A model generated the notes under the pieces. It ran no database searches and had not been told where the DNA came from. It saw only the letters and a list, made by a program, of their open reading frames with translations. 64,000 nt of DNA from contig NZ_QLYZ01000015.1 of assembly GCF_003350325.1 (NCBI RefSeq), positions 1 to 64,000 of the forward strand. Direction: 5' to 3'. Made by a program: the position numbers and the translations under genes. Each line of letters starts with the position of its first letter. Position 1 is the stretch's first letter. Origin of the DNA: Vibrio rhodolitus. GTDB taxonomy: Bacteria; Pseudomonadota; Gammaproteobacteria; Enterobacterales; Vibrionaceae. Positions 1 through 9,042 of the stretch are shown here, piece after piece.

Positions 1-41
<41 letters not shown>

Positions 42-46
42 AGCCT

Positions 47-58
47 ATTGTATACATC
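47..58. promoter_or_regulatory. ATTGTATACA operator-like site upstream of xdhA
   Basis: The sequence ATTGTATACATC matches ten of twelve positions of the palindrome ATTGTATACAAT found in several other promoters of this purine island. It is about 250 bases upstream of the xdhA start. The symmetry resembles GntR-family operators, but the cognate protein is not identified. Confidence 0.5.
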
Positions 59-76
59 ATAAAACACAATATTAAA

Positions 77-94
77 AAACTTTACATAAAGATT
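77..94. promoter_or_regulatory. PecS/MarR-type operator-like site upstream of xdhA
   Basis: Read against TATCTTAACGTAAAGATA (the site next to pecM), this stretch keeps the central CTTTACATAAAGAT core and matches about 13-14 of 18 positions. It is the weakest member of a five-site set that links the MarR regulator at 24.2-24.7 kb with purine promoters. Confidence 0.4.
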
Positions 95-207
95 TTCGAC
101 TTAAAGGAATAATTAAAAGTCTTTAATATCAGATAGTAAACAATAGATAGCATTAACCGTACGGCGTTTTTACCTCTTCCTTATGTTGCATTTTTGTAAA
201 AATAAAG

Positions 208-223
208 TTGACCTAAGAGTCAA
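208..223. promoter_or_regulatory. RutR-type box 1 upstream of xdhA
   Basis: TTGACC-TAAG-AGTCAA is an inverted repeat resembling the E. coli RutR consensus TTGACCANNTGGTCAA (about 10 of 14 fixed positions). A stronger copy follows at 236-251. A RutR-like TetR gene is encoded at 15.9-16.5 kb in the same island. Confidence 0.45.
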
Positions 224-235
224 ATTATCCAATTA

Positions 236-251
236 TTGACCACAAGGTCAG
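236..251. promoter_or_regulatory. RutR-type box 2 upstream of xdhA
   Basis: TTGACC-ACAA-GGTCAG matches 12 of the 14 fixed positions of the E. coli RutR consensus TTGACCANNTGGTCAA. It begins 28 bases after box 1 and ends 45 bases before the xdhA start codon, a position suited to repression. The TTG inside this box also opens the xdhA reading frame, but it has no ribosome binding site and is not taken as the start. Confidence 0.6.
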
Positions 252-295
252 AAAATAAACATCGGAACAATAGTGTCAATGCACAAGGAGGTCTC

Positions 296-1741
296 TTGAT
301 TACTTTCCTACTCAATCAAGAACTCAGACAAGAAAGCGAACTGTCGCCTAATATGACAGTGCTTCAATACCTGAGAACACAAGTACAAAAAATGGGTACG
401 AAAGAGGGTTGTGGCTCGGGTGATTGTGGTGCCTGTACAGTGGTATTAGGTGAAGTCATCGACGGAAAGCTTCATTATCGCTCGGTAAACTCTTGTTTGA
501 CGTTCGTCTCTAGCTTGCACGGTAAGCAACTTATTACCGTTGAAGATCTACAAAATAAAAACAAGCTGCACCCTACGCAACAAGCCATGGTCGATTTCCA
601 TGGTTCACAATGTGGCTACTGCACACCCGGTTTTATCATGTCGATGTTTGCGCTTAGCAAGAACAAACCTAACGCCAACAAAGAAGATGTGATGGAGTCA
701 CTAGCCGGTAACTTGTGTCGCTGTACCGGTTACCGCCCCATTGTTGATGCAGCATTGTCGCTAGCGGGTAACGAACCTTTAATGGATCAGTTTGTTGAAC
801 TCGAGAACAAAACCATTAATCGCTTGCAAACCCTACAAGAGCAGCCTGCCAGTTTAAGCTGTGGCAATCTGACAGCGTACTTACCTCGTAGCATCAATGA
901 GCTTGCTGAACTCTATAGCACTTATCCTAATGCCAAGCTCGTTGCAGGAGGCACCGATCTGGCACTGGAAGTGACTCAATTCCATCGTGAAATTGAGACA
1001 CTGATTAACGTCAACCTTGTTGAAGACATGAAGGTGTGTGAGGAGAGTGAAGATGCGTTACACATTGGTGCGAATGTCGCGATTAGTGATGCCTACCAAC
1101 TGCTCAGCAGTCACTACAAAGATTTCGGTGAATTGCTGCATCGCTTTGCTTCTCTGCAAGTGCGTAATCAAGGCACGTTAGGAGGCAATATCGGTAATGC
1201 CTCACCAATTGGTGATGCACCACCACTACTGATCGCCTTAAATGCGCAAGTGAAGCTACGTCGTGGTAAGCAGAGCCGAGTTATGTCAATTGAGGATTAC
1301 TTCATTAGTTATAAAGTCACCGCTCAAAAAGAGAGTGAGTTTATCGAACAGGTAATTATTCCTAAACCGAAAACAGAAGAGACCTTCCGCGCTTACAAGC
1401 TTTCAAAACGTTTAGATGATGACATCTCAGCGGTTTGCGGTGCATTCAACATTCAAATTGAAGACAACAAAGTGGTCTCAGCTCGAATTGCCTTTGGCGG
1501 TATGGCTGCAACGCCAAAACGCGCGACGCGTTGTGAAAACGCCTTACTCGGCAAAGAGTGGGTTCAAGCCAATATTGATGACGCCATGGCAGAAATTCAC
1601 AACGACTTTGAGCCGCTGTCTGATTTCCGAGCCAGTAAAGAGTATCGCTCAATAACCGCCGCCAATATGCTGCGCCGCTTCTTTATTGAACAAAATCATC
1701 ACAACAACCAGATTGAAACAAGGGTAACGTCTTATGTCTAA
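296..1741 (+). CDS. xdhA: Xanthine dehydrogenase small subunit (2Fe-2S/FAD)
   Basis: Small subunit of xanthine dehydrogenase, which oxidises hypoxanthine and xanthine to urate in the cytoplasm. It carries electrons from the molybdenum centre through two 2Fe-2S clusters to FAD and NAD. The first cluster motif (EGCGSGDCGAC) lies near residue 40, and the second pair (YCTPG and CRCTG) near residues 105-145. The FAD half shows the AGGTDL and LGGNIGNASP motifs. I place the start at the TTG at 296 because AAGGAGGT lies directly before it and the protein then begins MITFLLN, as in relatives. The frame stays open to a TTG at 236, which would put a RutR-type operator inside the gene. About 481 residues. 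It overlaps xdhB by 8 bases, so the two are translationally coupled. Confidence 0.93.
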   Translation: MITFLLNQELRQESELSPNMTVLQYLRTQVQKMGTKEGCGSGDCGACTVVLGEVIDGKLHYRSVNSCLTFVSSLHGKQLITVEDLQNKNKLHPTQQAMVDFHGSQCGYCTPGFIMSMFALSKNKPNANKEDVMESLAGNLCRCTGYRPIVDAALSLAGNEPLMDQFVELENKTINRLQTLQEQPASLSCGNLTAYLPRSINELAELYSTYPNAKLVAGGTDLALEVTQFHREIETLINVNLVEDMKVCEESEDALHIGANVAISDAYQLLSSHYKDFGELLHRFASLQVRNQGTLGGNIGNASPIGDAPPLLIALNAQVKLRRGKQSRVMSIEDYFISYKVTAQKESEFIEQVIIPKPKTEETFRAYKLSKRLDDDISAVCGAFNIQIEDNKVVSARIAFGGMAATPKRATRCENALLGKEWVQANIDDAMAEIHNDFEPLSDFRASKEYRSITAANMLRRFFIEQNHHNNQIETRVTSYV

Positions 1742-4124
1742 CGCACACCATCAGACCATGACTCATGATGAGATGGTCGCCATCGTAAAACAGGATCTTA
1801 AAACTGGTGTTGGTAAGAGCGTAAAACACGACAGCGCACCAAAACAAGTTACCGGTGAAGCCGTTTATATTGATGATCGTCTTGAATTTCCAAATCAACT
1901 GCACGTTTATGCGCGCTTAAGTACCCATGCGCACGCGAAGATCACCAAACTCGACGTTTCACCTTGTTATGACTTCGACGGCGTCGCGATTGCGATTACC
2001 CATGAAGACGTACCCGGTCAATTGGATATCGGTGCCATATTACCCGGAGATCCCCTACTCGCTGATGGGCTCGTGCAATATTACGGTCAACCTGTCTTAG
2101 CCGTTGCTGCCAATGATATGGAAACAGCGCGTAAAGCAGCTCAAGCCGCAATTGTTGAATACGAGGCGCTGCCGCCTGTACTTGATGTCAAAGAGGCTCT
2201 AGAGAAAAAGCTCTTTGTGACTGAAAGTCACCAGCAAAAACGTGGCAACTCAACGGTCGCCATCGCAAACGCAAAGCATGTGATTGAGGGTGATCTCGAG
2301 ATAGGCGGTCAGGAACACTTTTATCTGGAAACGCAAGTCAGCAGCGTAATGCCGACCGAAGATGGTGGCATGATTGTCTACACCTCGACACAAAACCCAA
2401 CCGAAGTACAAAAACTGGTTGCAGAAGTGCTAGGCGTACCAATGCATAAAGTGGTGATTGATATGCGCCGCATGGGTGGTGGTTTTGGTGGCAAAGAGAC
2501 TCAGGCAGCAGCACCCGCGTGTATGGCAGCGGTGATTGCTCATCTAACCAAACGACCGACCAAGATGCGTTTACCACGTGCAGAAGATATGAGCATGACA
2601 GGCAAACGCCATCCATTCTACAACCAGTACAAAATTGGTTTTGATGATAACGGCGTAATTCAAGGGTCAGAAATCATCGTTGCAGGTAATTGTGGCTATT
2701 CACCAGATTTGTCTAGCTCAATTGTCGACCGCGCCATGTTCCACTCAGACAATGCCTACTACTTAGGCGATGCAACGGTCACGGGACATCGCTGTAAAAC
2801 CAATACCGCGTCCAATACCGCTTATCGTGGCTTTGGTGGTCCACAAGGCATGATGACCATTGAACACATCATGGATGAAATCGCACGTTACCTAGATAAA
2901 GATCCGCTAGAAGTGCGCAAAGCAAATTACTACGGTGATGAAGGACGTAACGTCACTCATTACTACCAAACGGTTGAAGATAACTTCCTGCCAGAAATTA
3001 CTGAACAACTCGAGCACAGCAGTGACTATCATGCACGTCGTAAAGCCATTGCCGAGTTCAATCAGCAAAGCCCGATCCTAAAAAAAGGCATTGCGATTAC
3101 CCCAGTAAAATTTGGTATCTCATTCACCGCGACTTTCCTCAATCAAGCTGGTGCCTTAATTCATATATACACCGATGGCAGTATTCACTTGAATCACGGT
3201 GGTACGGAAATGGGGCAAGGTTTGAATATCAAAGTGGCTCAAATTGTTGCACAGGAGTTCCAAGTTGATGTTGAACGAATCCAAATCACCGCTACCAACA
3301 CAGACAAAGTACCGAACACATCGCCAACTGCGGCCTCATCGGGCGCCGACCTCAATGGTAAGGCAGCTCAAAACGCAGCTCTAACTATCAAGCAACGTTT
3401 GATTGAGTTTGCCTCAAATCACTTTAAGGTCTCACCAGAAGAGGTGGTATTCAAAAATGGCATGATTGTCATTCGTGATGAAATCATGACCTTTGAGTCA
3501 TTCGTACAATTAGCCTATTTCAATCAAGTGTCGCTCTCGAGTACTGGTTTCTATCGCACACCTAAGATCTATTACGATCATGAAAAAGCGCGCGGTCGTC
3601 CATTTTATTACTTCGCCTACGGCGCATCTTGTTCGGAAGTGATCATCGATACCTTAACCGGTGAATACAAGATCCTACGTGCTGATATTTTGCATGATGT
3701 TGGCGCTTCCCTTAACCCGGCAATCGATATTGGTCAGATCGAAGGAGGTTTCTTGCAAGGTGTTGGCTGGTTAACCACTGAAGAGTTAGTGTGGAATGAG
3801 CAAGGTCGCTTAATGACCAATGGACCGGCAAGTTACAAGATCCCAGCGATCGCCGATATGCCAATCGAGTTCCATACTCATCTACTCGAAAACCGTGCCA
3901 ACCCTGAAGATACCGTGTTTAACTCAAAAGCGGTTGGTGAGCCGCCGTTTATGCTCGGAATGTCTGTTTGGAGCGCACTTCGAGACGCGATTCATGCTGT
4001 TACCCCTGATGGTGTAATCGCAAAACTCGATACCCCTGCCACGCCTGAGCGCGTACTCATGGCGATTCAGCAAGTGACACAAACAAAATCGCAAGCAGAG
4101 CAAACATCGGCAACACAAGCGTAA
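1734..4124 (+). CDS. xdhB: Xanthine dehydrogenase molybdopterin-binding subunit
   Basis: Large catalytic subunit of xanthine dehydrogenase, carrying the molybdenum cofactor that hydroxylates hypoxanthine and xanthine. The family motifs are all visible: GGGFGGKE near residue 245, AYRGFGGPQG near 360, GTEMGQG near 490, and the AVGEPP loop near residue 733 that holds the catalytic glutamate. At 796 residues it is full length for a bacterial XdhB. The ATG overlaps the end of xdhA by 8 bases with AAGGGT upstream. xdhC follows after about 39 bases, giving an xdhABC-guaD transcription unit. No missing motif was noticed. Confidence 0.95.
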   Translation: MSNAHHQTMTHDEMVAIVKQDLKTGVGKSVKHDSAPKQVTGEAVYIDDRLEFPNQLHVYARLSTHAHAKITKLDVSPCYDFDGVAIAITHEDVPGQLDIGAILPGDPLLADGLVQYYGQPVLAVAANDMETARKAAQAAIVEYEALPPVLDVKEALEKKLFVTESHQQKRGNSTVAIANAKHVIEGDLEIGGQEHFYLETQVSSVMPTEDGGMIVYTSTQNPTEVQKLVAEVLGVPMHKVVIDMRRMGGGFGGKETQAAAPACMAAVIAHLTKRPTKMRLPRAEDMSMTGKRHPFYNQYKIGFDDNGVIQGSEIIVAGNCGYSPDLSSSIVDRAMFHSDNAYYLGDATVTGHRCKTNTASNTAYRGFGGPQGMMTIEHIMDEIARYLDKDPLEVRKANYYGDEGRNVTHYYQTVEDNFLPEITEQLEHSSDYHARRKAIAEFNQQSPILKKGIAITPVKFGISFTATFLNQAGALIHIYTDGSIHLNHGGTEMGQGLNIKVAQIVAQEFQVDVERIQITATNTDKVPNTSPTAASSGADLNGKAAQNAALTIKQRLIEFASNHFKVSPEEVVFKNGMIVIRDEIMTFESFVQLAYFNQVSLSSTGFYRTPKIYYDHEKARGRPFYYFAYGASCSEVIIDTLTGEYKILRADILHDVGASLNPAIDIGQIEGGFLQGVGWLTTEELVWNEQGRLMTNGPASYKIPAIADMPIEFHTHLLENRANPEDTVFNSKAVGEPPFMLGMSVWSALRDAIHAVTPDGVIAKLDTPATPERVLMAIQQVTQTKSQAEQTSATQA

Positions 4125-4163
4125 ACAGGTGTGATTTAAGCTCGAATGTTCAAGGAGAGACGT

Positions 4164-5015
4164 ATGTTTAAAGACAATTGGATTCATGAACTCGCACAGT
4201 TAGAAACAAACAGTGAACCGTGTGTCATGGTGACCGTTTTGGAGGACCGAGGCTCGGTGCCTCGCGATGCAGGAACCAAAATGCTCGTCACCCGAGACCG
4301 CATCATCGCCACGATTGGTGGTGGGCACCTAGAACATGTCGCCAGTCAAATGGCGCGCGAAATGTTATCTACAGGTGAGCGCGCCCTCAAAGTAGAACGC
4401 TTTAACCTTGGGGCTCGTTTAGGGCAATGTTGTGGTGGCATGGCAACGCTGAGTTTTGAACCGATTGGTACGGCGCAAAAACACCTGGTTGTATTTGGCG
4501 CAGGTCATGTTGCCAAAGCACTTTTACATATTGTCCCTACCCTACCATTTCGTGTCACTTGGATTGATGAACGTGAGGACGTTTTCCCTGAAGAGCTTCC
4601 TCACGGCATCACTAAGCTGGTGACAGATGATCCAGTAGCGGAAGTGAAAGATCTCCCTGCGAATAGTTACTACTTAGTGATGACTCATAATCATCAACTC
4701 GATTTTGAGCTAGCAAAAGCGATTATTGACCGAAATGATAGTGTCTATTTCGGCATGATTGGCTCACTCAGCAAGCGAAAGAAATTCGATACGCGTTTGG
4801 CACAACGTGGCTACAGTGAGGCGCAAATCAACACCATGATCTGCCCTATCGGCATCAGCATGGTCGATGGCAAGCACCCAGCAGAAATTGCCGTCTCGGT
4901 TGCAGGTGAACTTATCGCACACTATCAAGGGATTCCACTTGAACAAAAACGTCCAACAGCACACAGTAGCTTAGTACCACTGAGCGATTCACCACAGGAA
5001 GAGAAAATCGCCTGA
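4164..5015 (+). CDS. xdhC: Xanthine dehydrogenase accessory protein XdhC
   Basis: XdhC binds and matures the molybdenum cofactor and hands it to XdhB; it is not part of the final enzyme. The N-terminal XdhC/CoxI region includes the DRGSVPRDAGTKM and GGGHLE segments. It is followed by a Rossmann-like domain with GAGHVAKAL near residue 115 and the MIGSLSKRKKF and HPAEIAVSVAGE motifs near the C-terminus. The ATG at 4164 is preferred over one at 4146 because AAGGAGA sits 5-8 bases before it. About 283 residues. It lies between xdhB and guaD in one operon. Confidence 0.92.
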   Translation: MFKDNWIHELAQLETNSEPCVMVTVLEDRGSVPRDAGTKMLVTRDRIIATIGGGHLEHVASQMAREMLSTGERALKVERFNLGARLGQCCGGMATLSFEPIGTAQKHLVVFGAGHVAKALLHIVPTLPFRVTWIDEREDVFPEELPHGITKLVTDDPVAEVKDLPANSYYLVMTHNHQLDFELAKAIIDRNDSVYFGMIGSLSKRKKFDTRLAQRGYSEAQINTMICPIGISMVDGKHPAEIAVSVAGELIAHYQGIPLEQKRPTAHSSLVPLSDSPQEEKIA

Positions 5016-5055
5016 TCCAAGCAGTTGTAGGCTTGGATTGATAAAGGAAGTAATA

Positions 5056-6393
5056 ATGACAATGCAACGTAAAGCTTATCGTGCAGCCATTTTGCACAGC
5101 ATCGCTGATCCGAAAGATGTCGGACTGGAAAACTCTTATCAATTTTTCGATGACGGTATGATCGTGGTTGAAAATGGACACATCGTCGATATTGGTGAGA
5201 CCGAGCAAGTTCTGGCAAGACAGCCTCAACCACTTGATATTACTGAGTATGAAGACAAGCTTATCACCTCCGGCTTTATTGATACTCATATTCACTACCC
5301 ACAAACAGGGATGATCGCCTCTTACGGAGAGCAACTGCTTGACTGGCTAGAGAACTATACCTTCCCAGAAGAGCGCCGTTTCAAAAATCCGGTGTATGCG
5401 CACAAAGTCGCGAACCTGTTCTTGGATGAGTTAGCCAGTAATGGCACCACTACCGCACTGGTGTTCGGTACCGTGCATAAAGAATCGATTGATGTCTTTT
5501 TTGAAGAGGCTGAAAAGCGCAAATTACGCATGATTGCTGGCAAGGTACTCATGGATCGCAACGCGCCAGACTACCTGACAGACACCCCCGAATCTGGCTA
5601 CCAAGCCTCAAAAGAACTGATTAAGAAATGGCATAACAAAGGACGTTTGCTCTACGCCGTGACACCACGCTTTGCACCAACCAGTACGCCAGAACAACTT
5701 GCGACAGTCGGCAAACTGCTGGAAGAGTACCCTGATGTCTACATGCACACCCATCTCTCGGAAAACCAGAAAGAAATTGAATGGGTATTGGATCTGTTCC
5801 CAGAGCGCGACTCTTATTTAGACGTCTATGACCATTATGGACTGCTTCATAAACGCTCGGTATTCGCACACGGTATTCACCTTTCTGACTGTGAATGTCA
5901 GCGCTTAGCACAAAGCGAATCTGCCATCGCCTTTTGCCCAACCTCCAACTTATTTTTAGGCTCAGGGCTATTCAAACTGCCCAAACTTGAAGAGCACGGA
6001 ATACGCGTTGGTATGGGCACAGATGTGGGTGCCGGCACGAGCTTCTCGATTCTACAAACCATGAGTGAAGCGTATAAGATCATGCAACTGCAAAAACAGA
6101 AGCTGCATCCACTTAAATCACTCTTCCTGGCAACCTTAGGTGGCGCACGCTCTCTGCACCTAGAAGATAAGATTGGTAACCTAGAAGTAGGTAAAGAGGC
6201 CGATTTTGTCGTCCTAGACCTGCATGCCACTCAATTGATGCGCTTTAGAATCAAGCAAGCCACCACTCTAGAAGAGAAGCTGTTTGTACTAATGAGCCTT
6301 GGCGATGACAGAACGGTCTGTGAAACCTTCATCTACGGCGAGAAAGCTTACTGCGCCAAAGGTCAAGTTGAGTCTAAAAAGTTCGCCAGTTAA
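5056..6393 (+). CDS. guaD: Guanine deaminase
   Basis: Amidohydrolase that deaminates guanine to xanthine, feeding the XdhAB enzyme encoded just upstream. Zinc-binding and catalytic elements are visible: GFIDTHIHYPQ near residue 75, HTHLSE near 230, FAHGIHL near 270 and GMGTDVGAGTSFS near 320. The length of 445 residues fits GuaD. The ATG at 5056 follows AAGGAAG; a TTG at 5038 in the same frame lacks this spacing. The gene closes the xdhABC-guaD operon and is followed within 40 bases by a strong terminator. Confidence 0.94.
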   Translation: MTMQRKAYRAAILHSIADPKDVGLENSYQFFDDGMIVVENGHIVDIGETEQVLARQPQPLDITEYEDKLITSGFIDTHIHYPQTGMIASYGEQLLDWLENYTFPEERRFKNPVYAHKVANLFLDELASNGTTTALVFGTVHKESIDVFFEEAEKRKLRMIAGKVLMDRNAPDYLTDTPESGYQASKELIKKWHNKGRLLYAVTPRFAPTSTPEQLATVGKLLEEYPDVYMHTHLSENQKEIEWVLDLFPERDSYLDVYDHYGLLHKRSVFAHGIHLSDCECQRLAQSESAIAFCPTSNLFLGSGLFKLPKLEEHGIRVGMGTDVGAGTSFSILQTMSEAYKIMQLQKQKLHPLKSLFLATLGGARSLHLEDKIGNLEVGKEADFVVLDLHATQLMRFRIKQATTLEEKLFVLMSLGDDRTVCETFIYGEKAYCAKGQVESKKFAS

Positions 6394-6422
6394 GGCGAAC
6401 CAACCTTTTCCTTCCCTAGGCC

Positions 6423-6455
6423 AAACGCTCTCCTTCATTGGGAGCGTTTTTTTTT
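6423..6455 (+). terminator. Rho-independent terminator of xdhABC-guaD
   Basis: AAACGCTC at 6423-6430 pairs with GAGCGTTT at 6442-6449, with a short loop between, and a run of nine or more T follows. It lies about 30 bases after the guaD stop. Confidence 0.9.
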
Positions 6456-6905
6456 GTTCTCGATTAACTGTTTATTCCTCTGATACTTACCATCTTAGTC
6501 TGTCCTGCTTAATTGCTTGCTACTTCCCTTTCACTTCGCGCCAGCGGGCCAATGACTCTTTGCTGCGCCAAAGAGTAATCAGAAAGGCGCTTTAGCAAAT
6601 TTGATGTTGTTCGGTCGGTTTGAGGCGTTCCCTACGCCGCAAACCTAAAAATTCTTCCTGAATTTTTACCTAGTGTATCGATTAATACGAAAACCAACAC
6701 ATGAATATTGTTCACTAATACAAACAGTTAGAAGTGTTACCTATGAGCTTGGTCAATACACGAAGTTTTGTCATTCCGCATGGGCGAGAGCTCGATTCCC
6801 TTGAGCAAGGGAAGACAATCAGTGGATTACGACGTGAGGAAGGATTTGAAGTAGCGAGATTTGTGGTTTGCAGTGGTGAGCAAACCACACTTGGAAAGAA
6901 GTTAG
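6456..6905. other. Gene-free stretch with clustered inverted repeats
   Basis: No convincing gene is present between the guaD terminator and the end of the chemoreceptor gene. From about 6526 to 6668 three inverted repeats follow one another. ACTCTTTG/CAAAGAGT (6555-6562 and 6569-6576) is nested in a longer GCGCC...GGCGC pairing (6538-6542 and 6586-6590). GGTTTGAGGCG/CGCCGCAAACC (6617-6645) has one mismatch. TAAAAATTC/GAATTTTTA (6646-6654 and 6660-6668) is perfect. The arrangement resembles a bacterial interspersed intergenic repeat. A 67-codon frame at 6734-6937 has no family features and overlaps the antisense gene end, so I do not call it. Confidence 0.6.
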
Positions 6906-8828
6906 CTAGAAACGGAACTTCGCCACCAGCTCACTGAGGCAATTAGCATTGCGTTTTAATTGGTCACAGTGTGTCGATGTTTGTGAAACACGAGTTGTAT
7001 TGTCGCGCGCAATATCTGCAATATTGGCAATGCTTGGGGCTATCTCATTGATTACTTGCGACTGTTGCCCGGTTGCGGTAGCTGTCTGGGCACTTAATTG
7101 ATTGATGTCCTCAACAATCGTGTTGATCGATACCAAATGATGCTCAGAGACTTTAGCGGCACTCATACAATCTGCACCAATCTTATGGCTCTGCTCCACT
7201 TCACCGACCACTTTTTGGCTTAAGCTTTGTAAATTCTCAATGATCGTGCGGATCTCACTAGCAGAGTCGTGGGTGCGTGACGCTAACGTTCGCACCTCAT
7301 CCGCCACAACAGCAAAGCCTCGCCCTTGCTCGCCAGCTCGCGCCGCTTCTATCGCGGCATTCAATGCCAGTAAGTTGGTCTGCTCGGATACGCCGCTGAT
7401 CACATCCAACACAGTATCAATCGCGTCAATGTCTTTCGATAAGACCTCAATGCTTTGGTTACTCTGCAGAAGCTGCTGATTCATCATTTCAGTGCGTTGT
7501 GATGTCTCGCTGACCGATTGCAAACCACTTTTCACTTCTTGTGCCGAGCTTTGAACATGCTGTGAAGTATGAGTTGCGTTAGCGGCGATTTCATCTGAGC
7601 TGACATTCATTTCATGTATTGCCGTCGCCACCTGCTCAATGTTCTGTGTCTGCTCCTGGATATGCAGCTTCATCTCTGTTGCTTGTTGATCAATTTGATT
7701 GATAGTCGCAACCAACTCGCGGCGAGATTGTTCTATCTGCTCGAATAAAGCAGCCATATAGGTGACAAACTGATTGTAGCCTCGCGCAATATCGCCTACT
7801 TCATCGTTACGACTTTCATCTAAGCGTTGGGTGAGATCGCCACCACCACTACCGATTTGCAACAATAACTGAGCGGTCGTCGCCAAAGGCTTGAGCAGCA
7901 CATGTGCCATATAAGCACTAACACAAATGAAAATAATCGCCACTATCGCACCGATCCAAATCATTGTGTTAATAAACTGATTGATCTCACTTAGCACTTC
8001 GTGGGTCGGCTGCAAAGAAACCAACACCCACTCTGTCTGTGGTAACGCCATTAAGCCCACAATAGTGCTATTGCCCTTTAACTCCTGCTGTTCCACAAAA
8101 GCTTGAGAAGCACTTAATTGATCCATTTGGCGGCGAAAATCGGCTAAACCGAGTTGTGTGATGGATTGACCAACCATAGCCGTGTTGGGGTGAACTTTAA
8201 TCACACCGTTTGCATCAACCAGCATCAACTGACTCTGCGCACCCAATGAATAGTTGGAGACAGTATTGGCTAGATTGGCTAACGACAATCCAACACCAGT
8301 TACGCCAATACGTTTGCCATCAACGACGACGGCTTGATTAACAAATACTGTTACCGCGCCCGTCGAACTGTCTGTATCTATCGAGAGCTCAACCTGTTTA
8401 TTACTCGCTAAAAACTGATAGAACCATTGATCATCATTGGAATGGGCAGAAATCTGTTTCAATTTCCCGTTCGCAGCGTAGTAGCTGTTATTTGCGTTCG
8501 TGACATAGAATGCGCTGATAGCATTAAACTGCTGTTTGATGGCGGCGAGTTGTGCAATAAGTGCTTGTTCTTCTTCCCCGGTAAACTCGATGATCGTTTC
8601 AAGTTGAGACATAGTCTCAGCAACGACTAAAGGTGTTTGCAACTCGAGCTGAATTTGGCTTGCCACTTCCCCCAACGCCGAAGGAATTTGTTGTTGATAG
8701 GTTTTTTCCAGAATGATTTTCTGCCCCTGGTTAATGGTTAAGCCAACCAGAACCGCAATCACAAGCACTACCGCCATTACGGTAGCTAAGATGGTTTTGT
8801 GTCGGATACTTAATTTAAAACGCATCAT
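6906..8828 (-). CDS. Methyl-accepting chemotaxis protein with Cache sensor
   Basis: Membrane chemoreceptor that would signal through CheA/CheW. After a short cytoplasmic start ([11 protein letters not shown]) there is a first membrane segment at about residues 10-30. A periplasmic double-Cache-like sensor follows, with [16 protein letters not shown] near residue 205. A second membrane segment lies near 290-315, then a HAMP region (LLKPL...) and a long signalling coiled coil. Its hairpin tip [20 protein letters not shown] is the MCP signature. I start at the ATG at 8828, preceded by AAAGGAGTG, rather than the upstream frame opening at 8894. It sits between guaD and puuD, so a purine or purine-breakdown ligand is plausible, but this is inferred only from location. 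640 residues. Confidence 0.92.
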   Translation of the reverse strand: MMRFKLSIRHKTILATVMAVVLVIAVLVGLTINQGQKIILEKTYQQQIPSALGEVASQIQLELQTPLVVAETMSQLETIIEFTGEEEQALIAQLAAIKQQFNAISAFYVTNANNSYYAANGKLKQISAHSNDDQWFYQFLASNKQVELSIDTDSSTGAVTVFVNQAVVVDGKRIGVTGVGLSLANLANTVSNYSLGAQSQLMLVDANGVIKVHPNTAMVGQSITQLGLADFRRQMDQLSASQAFVEQQELKGNSTIVGLMALPQTEWVLVSLQPTHEVLSEINQFINTMIWIGAIVAIIFICVSAYMAHVLLKPLATTAQLLLQIGSGGGDLTQRLDESRNDEVGDIARGYNQFVTYMAALFEQIEQSRRELVATINQIDQQATEMKLHIQEQTQNIEQVATAIHEMNVSSDEIAANATHTSQHVQSSAQEVKSGLQSVSETSQRTEMMNQQLLQSNQSIEVLSKDIDAIDTVLDVISGVSEQTNLLALNAAIEAARAGEQGRGFAVVADEVRTLASRTHDSASEIRTIIENLQSLSQKVVGEVEQSHKIGADCMSAAKVSEHHLVSINTIVEDINQLSAQTATATGQQSQVINEIAPSIANIADIARDNTTRVSQTSTHCDQLKRNANCLSELVAKFRF

Positions 8829-8922
8829 CGTACACTCCTTTGTTTCGCCCAATAGTGCGCAGAGCACGGAGCCAAAAGAAGATTGGCACCACAAACTCTC
8901 GCAATAACTTGGGTCTAGGTAT

Positions 8923-8947
8923 AAAAAACCCCGGAAACCAACCGGGG
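8923..8947 (-). terminator. Terminator after puuD (minus strand)
   Basis: Reading the minus strand, CCCCGG-(7 nt loop)-CCGGGG is followed by TTTTTT. It lies downstream of puuD and ends the alc-allA-puuD transcription unit. It also separates that unit from the chemoreceptor gene. Confidence 0.85.
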
Positions 8948-9042
8948 AAAGGGGAAATCGCTACCTTGCAGTAGCAGTCATAGAGGTAGAGCAACCAATC
9001 CGACCGGACGACAATAAATCGGACTGGCGCTCATTCGGGGTG

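Noticed and set aside
236..295. N-terminal extension of XdhA from the TTG at 236
   Set aside because: The region contains a RutR-type box, lacks a ribosome binding site and is not found in the family; AAGGAGGT marks the start at 296.
4912..5334. Minus-strand 140-codon frame spanning the xdhC/guaD junction
   Set aside because: It is antisense to two well-supported genes with no ribosome binding site and a composition unlike a real protein.
6734..6937. Small plus-strand frame (67 codons) near the chemoreceptor gene
   Set aside because: No ribosome binding site or family features, and it overlaps the end of the antisense chemoreceptor gene.
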